Assembly (NCBI GenBank): GCA_007570785.1
Contig: ML664175.1
Location: 11,075,441 to 11,139,440, forward strand
Origin: Antilocapra americana
Lineage: Eukaryota > Chordata > Mammalia > Artiodactyla > Antilocapridae
Direction of reading: 5' to 3'
DNA length: 64,000 bases
Shown here: positions 22,070 through 33,499 of the stretch, piece after piece
Position numbering within the stretch: the first letter of the stretch is position 1
Layout of the letters: every line of letters starts with the position of its first letter
Program-made: the position numbers and the translations under genes
Notes under the pieces: model-generated
The model's input: the letters and a program-made list of their open reading frames with translations, nothing else
What the model was told of the DNA's origin: nothing
The model's database searches: none

Positions 22070-23712
22070 TCATCTCATGCAAAGATGGGCACAATAAAGG
22101 ACAGAAATTAAGAAGAGGTGGCAAGAATACACAGAAGAACTGTACAAAAAAGATCTTCATGACCCAGATAACCACGATGGTGTGATCACTCACCTAGAGC
22201 CAGACATCCTGGACTGTGAAGTCAAGTGGGTCTTAGGAAGCATCACTATGAACAAAGCTAGTGGAGGTGATGGAATAGCTCAATTCCAGTTGAGCTATTT
22301 CAAGCCCTGAAAGATGATGCTGTGCAAGTGCTGCACTCAATATGCCAGCAAATTTGGAAAACTCAGCAGTGGCCACAGGACTGGTAAAGGTCAGTTTTCA
22401 TCCCAATCTCTAAGAAAGGCAATGCCAAAGAATGTTCAAACTACCGCACAATTGCACTCATCTCACACGCTAGTAAAGTAATGATCAAAATTCTCCAAGC
22501 CAGGCTTCAACACTGTGAACTGTGAACTTCCAGATGTTCAAGCTGGATTTAGAAAAGACAGAGGAACCAGAGATCAAATTGCCAACATTTGTTGGATCAC
22601 TGAAAAAGCAAGAGAGTTCCAGAAAAATATCTACTTCTGCTTTACGAACAATGCCAAAGACTTTGACTGTGTGGATCACAACAAACTGAAAAATTCTTAA
22701 AGAGATGGGAATACCAGATCACCTGACCTGTCCCTTGAGAAATCTGTATGCAGGTCAAGAAGCAACAGTTAGAACTGGACATGGAACAACAGCTTGGTTC
22801 CAAATCGGAAAAGGAGTATGTTAAGGATATATAGTGTCACCCTGCTAATTTAACTTATATGCAGAGTACATCATGAGAAATGCTGGGCTGGAGGAAGCAC
22901 AAGCTGGAATCAAGATTGCAGAAGTATCAATAACCTCAGATATTCAGATTACACCACCCTTATGGCAGAAAGTGAAGAAGAACTAAAGAGCCCCTTGATG
23001 GAAGTGAAAGAGGAGAGTGAAAAAACTGGCTTAAAGCTAAACATTCAGAAAACTAAGATCATGGCATCTGGTCCCATCACTTCATGGCAAATAGATGGGG
23101 AAACAGTGGAGTGTCAGACTTAATTTTCTTGGGCTCCAAAATCACCGCAGATGGTGACTGCAGCTGTGAAATTAAAAGACGCTAGCTCCCTGGAAGAAAA
23201 GCTATGACCAATCTAGACAACATATAAAAAAGCAGAGACGTTACTTTGCCAACAAATGTCCATCTAGTCAAGGCAATCGTTTTTCCAGTAGTCATGTATG
23301 GACGTGAGAGTTGGACTATAAAGAAAGCTGAGCACTGAAGTATTGATGCTTTTGAACTGGGGTGTTGGGCAAGACTCCTGAGAGTCCCTTGGACTGCGAG
23401 GAGATCCAACCAGTCCATCCTAAGGGAAATCAGTCCTGAATATTCATTGGAAGGACTGATGCTGAGGCTGAAACTCCAATACTTTGGCCACCTGATGCGA
23501 AGAACTGACTCATTGGAAAAGACCCTGATGCTGGGAAAGACTGAAGGTGGGAAGAGAAGGGAACAACAGAGGATGAGATGGTTGGATGGCATCACTGACT
23601 TGATGGATATGAGTTTGAGCAAGCTTGGGGAATCGGTGATGGGCAGAGAAGCCTGTTGTGCTGCAGTTCATGGGGTCACAGAGTCAGACATGACTGAGTG
23701 ACTGAACTCAGT
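22070..23712 (+). mobile_element. BovB LINE, 5' truncated, 1.6 kb
   Basis: Starts in the linker before RT ('ctcatgcaaagatgggcaca'), then covers the RT and C-terminal coding region to the BovB 3' end ('gactgagtgactgaactcag'). Many lesions: an internal deletion near 22107, a frame break after 'FDCVDHNKL' near 22690, catalytic block 'RYSDYTT' in place of RYADDTT near 22940-22957, and a TGA for the consensus Arg at 23336-23338. A possible 6-7-bp target repeat is too weak to claim. Inactive. Confidence 0.93.
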
Positions 23713-24040
23713 TGAACTAGTTGCATTATCTCAAGAACATAGGAAATTTCCAACATAAGAAAATTAATTTGGCATTAATCTTTAAACACACTCCCAGGCT
23801 GGTTAAACTTAAAATCAAGAAGAATAATTCAAATAGAATTAGAAATCTATTTCCCTAAATGATGAAAAGTACCAATTCTAAAAGGACTAATTAGCATTAG
23901 AGATATGAAAACTATTTTTGGAAATATTAAGGAACTTCCCTTTAGAGTCCTGTTCTCCTGGGAACAATCTACCTCTAAAACCAGAAGATGGGATATTTGA
24001 CTTCTACACCTGGACACAGAAATGCTTCAGAGTCTTTCTT
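23713..24040. other. Unassigned DNA, no gene seen
   Basis: A-rich sequence with no recognised gene or repeat. It leads into the weak promoter candidate. Confidence 0.3.
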
Positions 24041-24054
24041 TTCTTTCCTGTTGG

Positions 24055-24157
24055 TATAAAAAGGAATCCAGCTGGGCTGGCTGTTCTCAGAATTCTCCCA
24101 CAGAATGACAGCTGGGCCATGGGATTATGCTCTTTGATAGGAGATGACAGGGTAAGT
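24055..24157 (+). promoter_or_regulatory. Weak core-promoter plus first-exon candidate
   Basis: TATAAAAAGG at 24055-24064 is a good TATA box. About 55 bases further, ATG at 24119-24121 has a purine at -3 and G at +4. It opens 11 codons (MGLCSLIGDDR) that run into AGG|GTAAGT at 24149-24157, a strong splice-donor match. An out-of-frame upstream ATG at 24105 closes at a TGA. All pieces are short motifs that also occur by chance, and I recognise no downstream exon. Confidence 0.2.
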
Positions 24158-24295
24158 AAAAGCTTACGTTTCCAACTCTAGGGTATGGAAGGAAGAAAGA
24201 AGAGGGAGAACAGTTTGAAAGTGTGGGAGGTTAGAGACCTGTGCTCTAGCCTCTCCTATTTGGGGCTTTGAAGGCTGGGATCAGAGAAGCAGGGA

Positions 24296-24778
24296 TTGAG
24301 TGGTGTGAGGGGACTGAGGACTCTTGTTTTGGCCTCTAGAGGCAGCCACTTGCAGGTGGTTCCTTTACCAACACAGGAGAGGGTACCCTGGCTCAGCACA
24401 GCCTGGGAGATGGTAGAGGCTCTCTTAGGGAAGAATCTGAACAGAGTGGAACTGAGAGCCAGGGATCCTGCCAGAGACCTCCTCTGGGTGACTATAGCAG
24501 AGCTGGAGGAGCAACATGCAACTCAGGGTCTAGAGGTTCTAAGGCTGATGGTTGTTGGGTCATCAGACTCTGATCAGGCCATCAAAGCAACCAGTCATAG
24601 CCCTCACCTGCCAATATGTGCAAGATTGGCAGTGACCAGGGAGAAGAGGGGCACTTCACGAGAGATTGGTGAGGCTCTAAGGACACCACGCACGTCTGAG
24701 GTCTTCTTTTTCACCTGCATGACACACATATATAACCACCTCAAGATCAGTGATTGTGTTATCCTGCAGATTGTGTGA
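24296..24778 (+). other. 160-codon open frame, unrecognised
   Basis: The longest open frame outside repeats and low-complexity DNA. It begins MSGVRGLRTLVLASRG and includes 'RDLLWVTIAELEEQ' and 'ARLAVTREKRG'. I see no domain, signal peptide or membrane segment. G+C is locally higher, which lengthens chance frames. A 'ggcctctag' acceptor-like site at about 24331-24339 lies inside it. I treat it as probably non-coding. Confidence 0.1.
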
Positions 24779-25414
24779 TCCTATAGATTAACAGCTTATC
24801 TAATTAGTGCAGCAACCGAAGTCATAGGTTAATCACATCACGTCCTCAGGTTCATGATTTTCATGATTTGAATATTCATTGTTATTATTGACTGGTTAAA
24901 GAGATAAACTTCAAAATAAAAAGTTGCAAATAAAAGAATATTCAATTGCTCCAAGGATACCAAGTTGTGAATACAAGAAATAAATTTGAAAGGAAACAAC
25001 TGAAAACTTCCCATAGGCAATCTAAGAGCTTCTGTCTAATAACAGAAAGGTGGAGCTTAAAAAGTCTTAAGAGTATAATACATAGAGGAGACAATACATG
25101 TAAAATACAGTAAACACTTAGAATAAAACAGGAAATGGTTTGCACTTGTTCAGTGTTGAGGATCCTTCCTTGACAAAAGAAATTCTCTATACAACATTCC
25201 TAACATTGTGTCTAGTGGTAAGATATTAGTTATTCCCATGAAAGAGATTATGTAATACTTGCTTTTATTTAACACTTTTAAAATCTGTGGCTACTACAAT
25301 AGAGCATTAAATAAAAAGAGATGTAGTGACTGTAAATGAGAAGATACAACTACTGTTATTTGTCAGTCAGATGATACCCTTCAAAACAGAAGAGAATCAG
25401 CAGAAAATCATTTA
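24779..25414. other. Unassigned A/T-rich DNA
   Basis: No gene. Two antisense frames (60 and 67 codons) are composition-driven. Confidence 0.3.
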
Positions 25415-25585
25415 GAGTGGTGGATTCCAAAATTTATCTGCAAACTAGAATTGACAGGGCAATGTCAAGCTCCGAAGAGGAGAGCCTCACCACACAGAAT
25501 GGGGTTTACTTACAGCTATGGCCTGGGCTTTAGAATTTTTAAAGATCCCTAGGTGATTCTAACATGCAGACAAGTTTGGAAATGA
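25415..25585 (+). mobile_element. Probable hAT-Charlie fossil (MER1/MER5 type)
   Basis: 'gtggattccaaaatttatct' at the start and 'aaagatccctaggtgattct', 'aacatgcagacaagtttgga' at the end follow the termini of MER1/MER5-type elements. The centre is not recognisable. Confidence 0.4.
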
Positions 25586-26479
25586 TTGCTTATAATTAAA
25601 AAGCAAGCCCAGTAGATAGGCTGCACTGAAGAGAAATATACAAAAATGAATTCTTTCCTGTTCCAGAAACAGAAGATAGAATGGGAAAAAAGATCCCACT
25701 TACAATGGCAAACATAGAAAATATCTGAGAATTGTTTTAGCAAGAAAAATGTGCAGAGTGAATTATAACATTTGCACTGGGAGACATAAAAGCACACTTA
25801 AAAAAACAGAGAGACACAGTGTGTTCCCAGATTAATTAACAGGTATAATGAAATTTCCAGAAGGATTAGGAAGAGAGCAATTAACAAATGGAATCTTAAA
25901 TTTAACATTTGAGTAAATGTGTTTTTAAAAAGCTAAAATGATTTGAAAAATAAGAGAACGTCTGCCTTACAAGGTATTAAAGTGGATTTGTAAATAGTTT
26001 CTTTCTGGTCCGAGCATAAGAAGATGAATGGAACAGAACACGGTTCAGAAAGTGACTCTAGAACGTCTGGGAGTTTATATATGCTGAATAAAGTATGACA
26101 ATTCAGTGGAGAAAGAAATATGGTTAAATAAGCAGTGTCATGAAAACTGATGAACTACTCAAATTTAATGTTGAATTTTCCCACTCTTATCAAATGTTCA
26201 ATAAATTAAGGAATATTAGAAAATTAAGTCAGAAAACTAGAAGAAATTATAGGTAAATGTTATTGATATGACTGGAAATTTTTTTAATCCCAAAAGTAAT
26301 GGGGAAAAGTTCTAGGGCCTAGAAAAAATTACACACAAATTAAAAAATCAGTATGTAAAAAAAATAAAAAGGATGAATAGGAAAAAAATATTTGCAGCAA
26401 ATGACAAAAAGTATCCTTAATTCTTAAAAATCTCTTAACTCAAAGTCTCAAAATGAAAATCAAAAGGTGAACATTATTA

Positions 26480-26600
26480 AAAATATTTATAGATATTGAT
26501 ATTTATAAGGTATAATTTTATAATATATAAATATTACATATATTTAAAATATAAAATATATTATAATTTTATAAAAATATTTATAGATACTAAAAATATT
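26480..26600. repeat. A/T-rich low-complexity tract
   Basis: About 120 bases almost entirely A/T, with the unit 'aaatatttatagat' present at both ends and partly self-complementary runs between. Confidence 0.7.
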
Positions 26601-26640
26601 TGCAGCTTCACTAGTAATCTAAGAAATGCAGATTCTAACA

Positions 26641-26838
26641 AGGCTCAGATGGTAAAGCATCTGGCTACAATGCAGGAGACCGGGTTCTACCCCTGGGTCG
26701 GGAAGATCCCCTGGAGAAGGAAATGGCAACCCACTCCAGTACTCTTGCTTGGAAAATCCCATGAATGGAGGAGCATGGTAGGCTACAGTCCATGGGGTTG
26801 CAAAGAGTTGGACATGACCGAGCAACTTCACTTTCTTT
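26641..26838 (+). mobile_element. Bov-tA SINE
   Basis: 'aggctcagatggtaaagcat', B-box-like 'gggttctacccctggg', 'gaaggaaatggcaacccact' and 'agttggacatgaccgagcaa'. Only the first bases of the unit are missing. Inserted in the old L1. Confidence 0.93.
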
Positions 26839-27407
26839 TCACTTATATAACTGGCAAGATTAAGAAAAAATTTTACTCACTGCAGGGAAGGGTTTTGTGA
26901 GACAGCCAGATAAACAGTGATGGGATTGTAGGTTGATCTTAGCTTTCTGGAACTCTAGGTATATGTTTCTAGGCAACATATACCTAGAATCTTAGATGTT
27001 TCTTTTCTTTCACACATAATCCCTACAGTCAATGCTCTATACTTTGCAAACAGGGAAGGATTTACATCCAAGAGTAGTCTGAAAGACATTATCTGCAATA
27101 AACTGGGACCCACCTAAATGTTCAGCACTGGGGAAATAATTATGATACATCCATATGGTGGAATATTATACAACATACACATTACTTTTACCATGAGACA
27201 AAACTGTTTAACACAACTTTTACTAATAAGACAAACGCATGCTAAAATTTCAGTGGTGATTTGTGTACTTTTTCTAATTTTTAATGATTTTTAACACAAA
27301 TATTTGATTTTATAAAGTGTTAGTTTTTATGATCCAGAATAAAAAGAAGTAAAAGAAACAAGACCAATCACTAATATTGTGAAAAACCTCTTCTTATAAA
27401 AGTGTCA

Positions 27408-27638
27408 GGCTTCCCTGGTGTTCTAGTGGTTAAGAATCCGCCTGCTAATGCATGGGACATCGGTTCAATCTCTGGTCAGGAAGATCCCACATGCCCTGGG
27501 GCAACTAAGTTCGTGTGCCACAACTTCTAAAGCCCGCTCGTCCTAGAGCGCATACTCTGAAACAAGAGAAATCACTACAATGAGAAGATGGTACACAGCA
27601 AAGAAAACTCAGTACAGCCGAACAAATACAAAAAAAAT
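27408..27638 (+). mobile_element. CHR-type tRNA-derived SINE
   Basis: Begins 'ggcttccctggtgttctagt', with 'cggttcaatctctggtcagg' (B box) and 'agatcccacatgccctgggg', followed by the longer CHR body ('aagcccgctcgtcctagagc', 'aatcactacaatgagaagat') and an A-rich tail. It retains several CpGs. Confidence 0.85.
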
Positions 27639-28300
27639 CAGAATCAATAGATTGATGAGAAAAAGACAAACTAAGTTGCATAAAAGGAAGTTAACATCAT
27701 ACAGATTAAAAGTTATTCATATTCAACTTTGAAGGTAATTAAAAAATTCAAATTAAACCAAGTCAAGGCACCAATTCATGACTAAATTTAAATTAAAAAA
27801 ATTATTTTGAATGTTGAACAGATTACAGCGTAGTTATAGCCTCAAAGGATCAGGTTAGTATAAATTAATCCAACAGCTATATACAAGTTTGGTTCTACAC
27901 AAGACTGGTAATAATGTTCATATTCTTTGAAAAATTGAATTTCATTTTGGAATGCTTCTAAGGAAATTATTCAATAGAGAAAACATAAATCTCTCTACTG
28001 CAATTTTACTGAAAATAATAAATTGGAATGTATAGTTAACAGCAAGATACATCATGGAACAAACTGATAAACTCTTGTTATGAAAATAAAAGAGTGGGAA
28101 ATATATGCAGAAGGCAAACCTTAGGCAGGCATATGCCACTAAAAAATAGAAACTAAGAAGGAGGGCAAGAATGTGTTAGGGAGGTGAAATTATGAGTAAA
28201 TTTTTTGTAATTTAATCTTGATATAACACAGTCCTTAACAATACATAAAAATCAGAGGGAACAAATATCACAGGGATAAAGTGGGAAACGATATTTATAC
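27639..28300. other. A/T-rich DNA, possibly old L1
   Basis: A-rich sequence with the texture of decayed L1 in sense, but no diagnostic phrase strong enough to call. Bounded by the CHR SINE and a BovB. Confidence 0.3.
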
Positions 28301-28302
28301 AC

Positions 28303-29082
28303 AATTATCGCAGATGACACCACCCTTATGGCAGAAAGTGAAAAAGAACTAAAGAGCCTCTTGATGAAAGTGAAAGAGGAGAGTGAAAAAGTTGGCTTAA
28401 AGCTCAACGTTCAGAAAACTAAGATCATGGCATCTGGTCCCATCACTTCATGGCAAATAGATGGGGGAACAGTGGAAACAGTGGCTGACTATTTACCTGG
28501 GCTCCAAAATTAATGCATATGGTGATTGCAGCCATGAAATTAAAAGATGCTTACTCCTTGGAAGGAGAGTTATGACCAACCTAGATAGCACATTAAAAAG
28601 CAGAGACATTACTTTGCCAACAAAGGTCTGTCTAGTCAAGGCTATGGTTTTTCCAGTGGTCATGTATGGATGTGAGAGCTGGACTATAAAGAAAGCTGAG
28701 CGCTGAAGAATTGATGCTTTTGAACTGTGGTGTTGGAGAAGACTCTTGACAGTCCCTTGACAGCAAGAAGATCCAACCAGTCCATCCTAAAGGAAATCAG
28801 TCCTGAGTGTTTACTGGAAAGACTGATGTTGAAGCTGAAACTCCAATACTTTGGCCACCTGATGCGAAGAGCTGACTCACAAAGACCCTGATGCTGGGAA
28901 AGATTGAGGGCAAGAGAAGGGGAAGACAGAGGATGAGATGGTTGGATGGCATCACTGACTTGATGGCCATGGGTGTGGGTGGACTCCAGGAGTTTGTGAT
29001 GGACAGGGAGGCCTGGCGTGCTGCTGCTCATGGGGTTGCAAAGAGCCGGACATGACTGAGCGACTGAACTGACTGACCAATC
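28303..29082 (+). mobile_element. BovB LINE, 5' truncated, 0.78 kb
   Basis: Begins within the RT catalytic block ('gcagatgacaccacccttat') and runs to the BovB 3' end ('gactgagcgactgaactgac'). Frames at 28328-28513 and 28461-28706 cover successive RT/thumb segments, separated by a frameshift, then TGA at 28704-28706. Flanking TATACAC at 28296-28302 and 29083-29089 may be the target duplication. Confidence 0.94.
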
Positions 29083-30560
29083 TATACACTTAATCAGTTG
29101 GTGACAGGGGCCTTCTTACATATACACCTGTCAAAAAGGAATTATCCTTCTGTTCTTAAATGAGTGAGACAGTAGCCTTAAGAGGTAAATAACTTGTTTG
29201 AGATTACAGTCAAATTCTGGAATGAAAATTTCTTCTCATTTGACTCCATGATGCTACCTGCCTCTGAATATGTACACGCTACTGGCTACTAACGTTTATG
29301 TGTCACAAACCTTGTTAAGCATGATGATTAACTACGAACCATTTTTCCCAGAAAAATATCACAAGACACAATTTGCATATTCACCACCTTCTAATAGGAT
29401 CATCGAGCACCACAGTTTCTGCCTATTGTTCTGCAATAATTAACAGAGCCACCTTTCACTCTCAAAATTGTTCTGTTTGGGACTACAAATTCTTAGGTTT
29501 TGTTTAGATTTAGGCCAGACATATTTTTTCCTTTGTTCCCTTTTCCACAGTCTCACTGGTTAAGGTGACCCTTAAATGTCACCACTAGTGTGACTTCTTT
29601 AAATAAAGCAACCAAAATGGAGCATTTCTTTACCTACAGTGTGAGCAAGACACTCCTGCCCCAGTGATCAACCATCTACCATCAACCAACACCTCACCTT
29701 GGGAAGCTGAAAGCAGACCCCCGAAAAAAACTAGAAAGTAGGAAGTGGAATAGGTTTTGATTGAGTAAGGGAAAGTTCTGGGCATATGTGCAACCTCTCA
29801 TCAGGACTCAGTAGCTGCTGCCACAGACCCTGGGATCCCAAATATCTGGTGAGGATTAGGAGTCCTAAGGTGACAGGGCAAGCAATATGGCACTTAGAGA
29901 AGGTCATCCAGCAAAGGGGAAAGTCTTCAGATACCCCCACCAAGCTTCATGGCTATGCTTAGTCTCCCTCCAAAGTAGTCTCTTTAAAGATATTTAGGCA
30001 AACACCAAAGCCAGCACCACCATCCACTGACATGGGAAGGGGTCTGGAGCATCAAATGGAGAGCTCCAGTCCCTGAAGAGCCAGCACCAAGCATCCTCAA
30101 ACTTGCTGGGCAGATGGGTCTAACATCTCCCCTCCGCAAAGCAGTCCCCAGGATGTGTGGCTGCTGAGATCCCCACACAAGAACGAGACAGATGATAAGC
30201 ATCTTGTTCCTCTCAATTCTCTCAAATGCTAAATACCAGGGACAACAGCAGAGAACAGGGGTTCAGGGAGATCTGTAGGACCAGACCTACACCATTTGTC
30301 CACATCAGGAAAAGCAGAAGAAACAGATTAGATACTGGCATCAGAGGAATTGCCACTGCTGGGGAGCCTCCCTGTTCTCTTCAGGCTGTTTTCAGAAAGA
30401 TGTTGTTGAGATGAGCTTCCTCCTCAAAACCCCCCAAAAAAACTGTGGGAAATCATGAAAGATATTACTGAGAAGCACTGTCTCCAGTGAAGATGTAGAA
30501 GATCATAAGGGGAAGCATATGGTGAGGAAAATGCCTACTTCTTTCTGATTCCATTTGTCC
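29083..30560. other. Unassigned DNA, one weak MIR trace
   Basis: 29155-29260 ('aagaggtaaataacttgttt', 'agattacagtcaaattctgg') may be an antisense MIR. The rest has no recognised feature. Frames of 62-72 codons at 29731-30414 lack domains. Confidence 0.3.
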
Positions 30561-31026
30561 AAATCAAATCTTCTTAATCTGAGGTCTGTGGCTTCATATG
30601 AGAAAACAAAATCCTTATTTTCCTTAACTTTCTCATGAAACTGATCATTTCCTTACATAAATATGGGTCAACAACCATAGTAGTAGGAACAGAATCTGTG
30701 AGTTTATCACTAACTGAAATCATAGCTATTTTCATGCCATGTTCTGGTTATTATAAATATTTCCAAGTATCATTTATGCTCATTAATTTTTGAGTATTAC
30801 AATTTCTAGGTCTGCTGCTAGAATTTTTTTAAACACATGAAGGCTACCCATATGATACTCTCAGAAATTTGTCTTTTCAGAATGAATATTTTAATAACTA
30901 TTGCAATATAGTTGACTTCCTTTATCATGCTACATATTTTAATTTATATATTTAAGAACATTATTCTGAGAAGGAGTTCATGGGCTTCACCATACTTCCA
31001 AAGAGGTTCGTAGTGAGGAACCCCTG
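30561..31026. mobile_element. hAT-type DNA transposon fossil
   Basis: The left end 'cttcttaatctgaggtctgtgg', interior 'gggtcaacaaccatagtagt' and 'tttatcactaactgaaatca', and right end 'cattattctgagaaggagtt', 'gtgaggaacccctg' match the order of a mammalian Charlie-group element with CAGnGGTTCTTAAC-type termini. I am sure of the class but not of the subfamily. Confidence 0.55.
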
Positions 31027-31058
31027 GAAAGTAAAAACATCAGGCAATCAGTTTACTT

Positions 31059-31191
31059 GCCCTGGAGGAGGGCATGGCAATCCACTCCAGTATTCTTGCC
31101 TGGAGAATCCCAGGGACAGAGGAAACTGGCAGGCTACAGTCCACTTGGTCTCAAAGAGTCGGATACAACTGAAGCAACAGTACACACACAC
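31059..31191 (+). mobile_element. Bov-tA SINE, 5' truncated
   Basis: Starts at 'cctggaggagggcatggcaa' and continues through 'tattcttgcctggagaatcc' to 'agtcggatacaactgaagca' with a short (AC) tail. The tRNA-like half is absent. Confidence 0.88.
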
Positions 31192-31628
31192 TCAGTTTTT
31201 CAGTGTGAGTTGCCCCAGTGGCAGTTATGTAGTATTTCTATTGTGAATTGATAAGTAATTGTGGAAAAGTGACTAAGCCATATTCTGTTAGGCAGTGTTC
31301 AGCAGATGCCTCCAGAGAATCTATTTGATAATATTCTAGCCTCACCTTATTTTGAGAACTCCTTTCCTTGTACTAATGTGAATTCTTTTATTTTTATTTT
31401 TGTATATCTTATAGTCCCAAGAAATATGGGACTACTTCCAGTCCATGGACCTGACAAACATTTTAGATTTGAGGATGTGCATTTCTTCCCAGTCTGCTCC
31501 TTCTATCTCCACCCCACCATAGGAAGTGGGTACTACAAGAGGAATACTTATATGTTGGAAGTGATTGTACAAGGTGATGAGCAAATACCCTAGGCTCAGG
31601 CTTTCAGAGCTATAAGGAATATGGAAAG
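31192..31628. other. Unassigned DNA, no gene seen
   Basis: A 95-codon plus frame (31306-31593) and a 76-codon minus frame overlap in the same stretch. Neither has a domain or splice context. Confidence 0.35.
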
Positions 31629-31818
31629 AGCACAGCTCACTGGTAAAGAATCTGCCTGTCAATGCAGGAGATAGGGTTCAATCCCAGGATCGGTAAGATC
31701 CCCTGGAGAAAGGAATGGCTACCCACTCCAGTAGTCTTGCCTGAAGAAGCCCATGGACTGAGGAACCTGGCAGGCCACAGTCCATAAGGTCACAAAGAGC
31801 TGGACATGACTGAGCATA
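31629..31818 (+). mobile_element. Bov-tA SINE
   Basis: 'cagctcactggtaaagaatc', 'gcaggagatagggttcaatc', 'gatcccctggagaaaggaat' and 'gctggacatgactgagcat'. Nearly full unit with scattered substitutions. Confidence 0.92.
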
Positions 31819-31869
31819 CATCCACGTGGAGACATAGGTGATAATACTAATCAAATAATGGACAGCATG

Positions 31870-32080
31870 TTATAGGCTATTGTGCTTTATATAACTTATT
31901 TCCCTATATAGTTTACTTGTATCTTCTGATTTAATTTATAGAACTTCCTGAAGTAGTTATTAATATATACATTTTACCAAAGTGGAAAGTGAGGCACAAA
32001 GAAGTAAGGACATTCAGAGAGTAGTGATAAAGTTCAAGTTTGAATTCAGCTGTCCTCATACCCTTAACTGTGCTAACTTG
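31870..32080 (-). mobile_element. MIR SINE, antisense
   Basis: 'attgtgctttatataactta', 'cattttaccaaagtggaaag' and 'gaggcacaaagaagtaagga' are the antisense MIR order (tail, core, tRNA side). Confidence 0.5.
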
Positions 32081-32218
32081 CCTCCCTTAGATTTGGAAAT
32101 ATTCTCCAATGTCTGATATGTGTAAAAGCAAAGTAGAATTGAAGAGTATTATCTATGTGATGCTATGGTTAAAAAAGTTGCTAAAGAAATAAAAGGCCAA
32201 ACTTAGAAAATTGTAATG

Positions 32219-32250
32219 CACTGGCAGGCGGATTTTTTTTTTTTACCACT
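32219..32250 (-). repeat. Possible tiny SINE remnant with T expansion
   Basis: 'gcactggcaggcggat' + T-run + 'accactg' resembles the tRNA end of a minus-strand Bov-tA/CHR SINE with its short T run expanded. Only about 30 bases, so the call is weak. Confidence 0.25.
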
Positions 32251-32292
32251 GTAATACACACTGGAAGAAATAAGGCAAGATGCATCTGACCT

Positions 32293-32316
32293 GTTCGTCA
32301 AACAGGTTTGACGAAC
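32293..32316. repeat. Perfect 11-bp inverted repeat, 2-base centre
   Basis: GTTCGTCAAAC and its exact complement GTTTGACGAAC flank 'ag'. Each arm contains a CpG that survives, in a region otherwise poor in CpG. Not associated with a recognised repeat. Confidence 0.9.
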
Positions 32317-32872
32317 CTGTGACCTACAGTTAAGGTCACAATGGAAACTAAGGCTACTCAGAAGATAGTACACCAAAAGAACCAAAAACACTGTTATTGG
32401 ATCTTTCATGTCTAGACTTAGTAAGTTAAGATAAAATGGGAATGTATAAAGTCATACTGTGACTTGAATTATGTACCACTGACTCCCTAGTCACTGAAAC
32501 ATCATATTGATCATCATACACAGCCCTGACTACATTACGATTATGATATCATCTTGGCTCCTTCCTATTATATTATTGGTGAAATCTTATCGAAAAGTGA
32601 CTGGGAGGGTGTTTCTCCTCAACTTCAGCTTTCTGATAAGTAAGGAAAGCTTAGAAGGAAAAGGAATCATGGACTACTCTATCTTTTCTTTCAGTGGCAT
32701 CATTTTCAGCATAAGCAGTTGGCTAATCCAGGGAAGAAGCATGAACAAGAATATAATAGTGTTCCTCAATCATTTTTTTTTAAAGAACACTACTATCTTT
32801 TTTGTTTGAAGCAAGTTCTGGTTATTGGGGCTATCAGCACAATAATTAATCAGTCATACAGTTACATGTTAA
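32317..32872. other. Unassigned DNA, no gene seen
   Basis: A 100-codon frame at 32507-32809 is rich in Ile/Ser/Phe, as expected in A/T-rich DNA, and has no domain. T9 run at about 32772-32780. Confidence 0.35.
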
Positions 32873-33078
32873 GGGCTTCCTTGTTGGCTCAGTGGTAAAG
32901 AATCTGTTAGCTATGCAGGAGATCCGACTTCAATCCCTGGGTTGGGAAGATCCCCTGGAGGAGGGCATGGCAACCCACTCCAGTATTCTTGCCTGGAGAA
33001 TCCCAAGGACAGAGGAGCCTGGCGGCTATAGTTCATGGGGTCACAGAGAGTCGGACATGACTGAAGTGACAAAGCAGC
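32873..33078 (+). mobile_element. Bov-tA SINE with AGC tail
   Basis: 'gggcttccttgttggctcag', 'gacttcaatccctgggttgg', 'gcatggcaacccactccagt', 'gtcggacatgactgaagtga' and a short (GCA)n tail 'aagcagcagcagct'. Full unit. Confidence 0.94.
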
Positions 33079-33499
33079 AGCAGCTGGGTAACATGTTTAC
33101 CACGGACCCCCCCACTCCACACTCATTGTAGGGCCAGATTTCCATACTGCGAGGGCAGGGCGCCACACTAATGCAAACAGGAAGTCAACAGGTGCAGATA
33201 TGCATGGAAGGTATCTTCTCTGCTTGTCTGCATGATCCATCCACCCACTGGACTTCATCCAATATGTACAACACAAAAGAAAATATTTAAGAACTTGAAC
33301 ATGGCAACAGTAGATCATCAAACCGAGCTCATGTTCCTTCTGAGTGTGGGTTTGTGACTGCACATGTCACAAACCCAGGAAGCTGGCCCTACCAGAGGCA
33401 TGGAAGTAGAAATGTAGATTTCTGGTTTAGGGGAAGTTGAAGAATCTTATTTGTCTTGTACATAAGACAGAAAAACTTAGAGAAAGAAACTGGACCAGA
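33079..33499. other. Unassigned DNA, no gene seen
   Basis: No repeat recognised. The antisense 88-codon frame at 33097-33363 has no domain. A direct repeat 'cacaaaccca/gtgactgcacatgtcac' region near 33353-33374 gives a small imperfect hairpin. Confidence 0.3.

Larger units (their letters stand above)
25600..27400 (+). mobile_element. Ancient L1 ORF2 to 3' region, decayed
   Basis: 'aaaaaagatcccacttacaa', 'agtgtgttcccagattaatt', 'atatttgcagcaaatgacaa', 'aactcaaagtctcaaaatga' and, after the Bov-tA, 'gatacatccatatggtggaa' keep L1 order in sense. No frame survives. The last part (27230-27400) looks like 3' UTR. Confidence 0.5.

Noticed and set aside
21874..22185. 103-codon frame
   Set aside because: It crosses the junction from an unassigned repeat into BovB and in BovB is not the RT reading frame.
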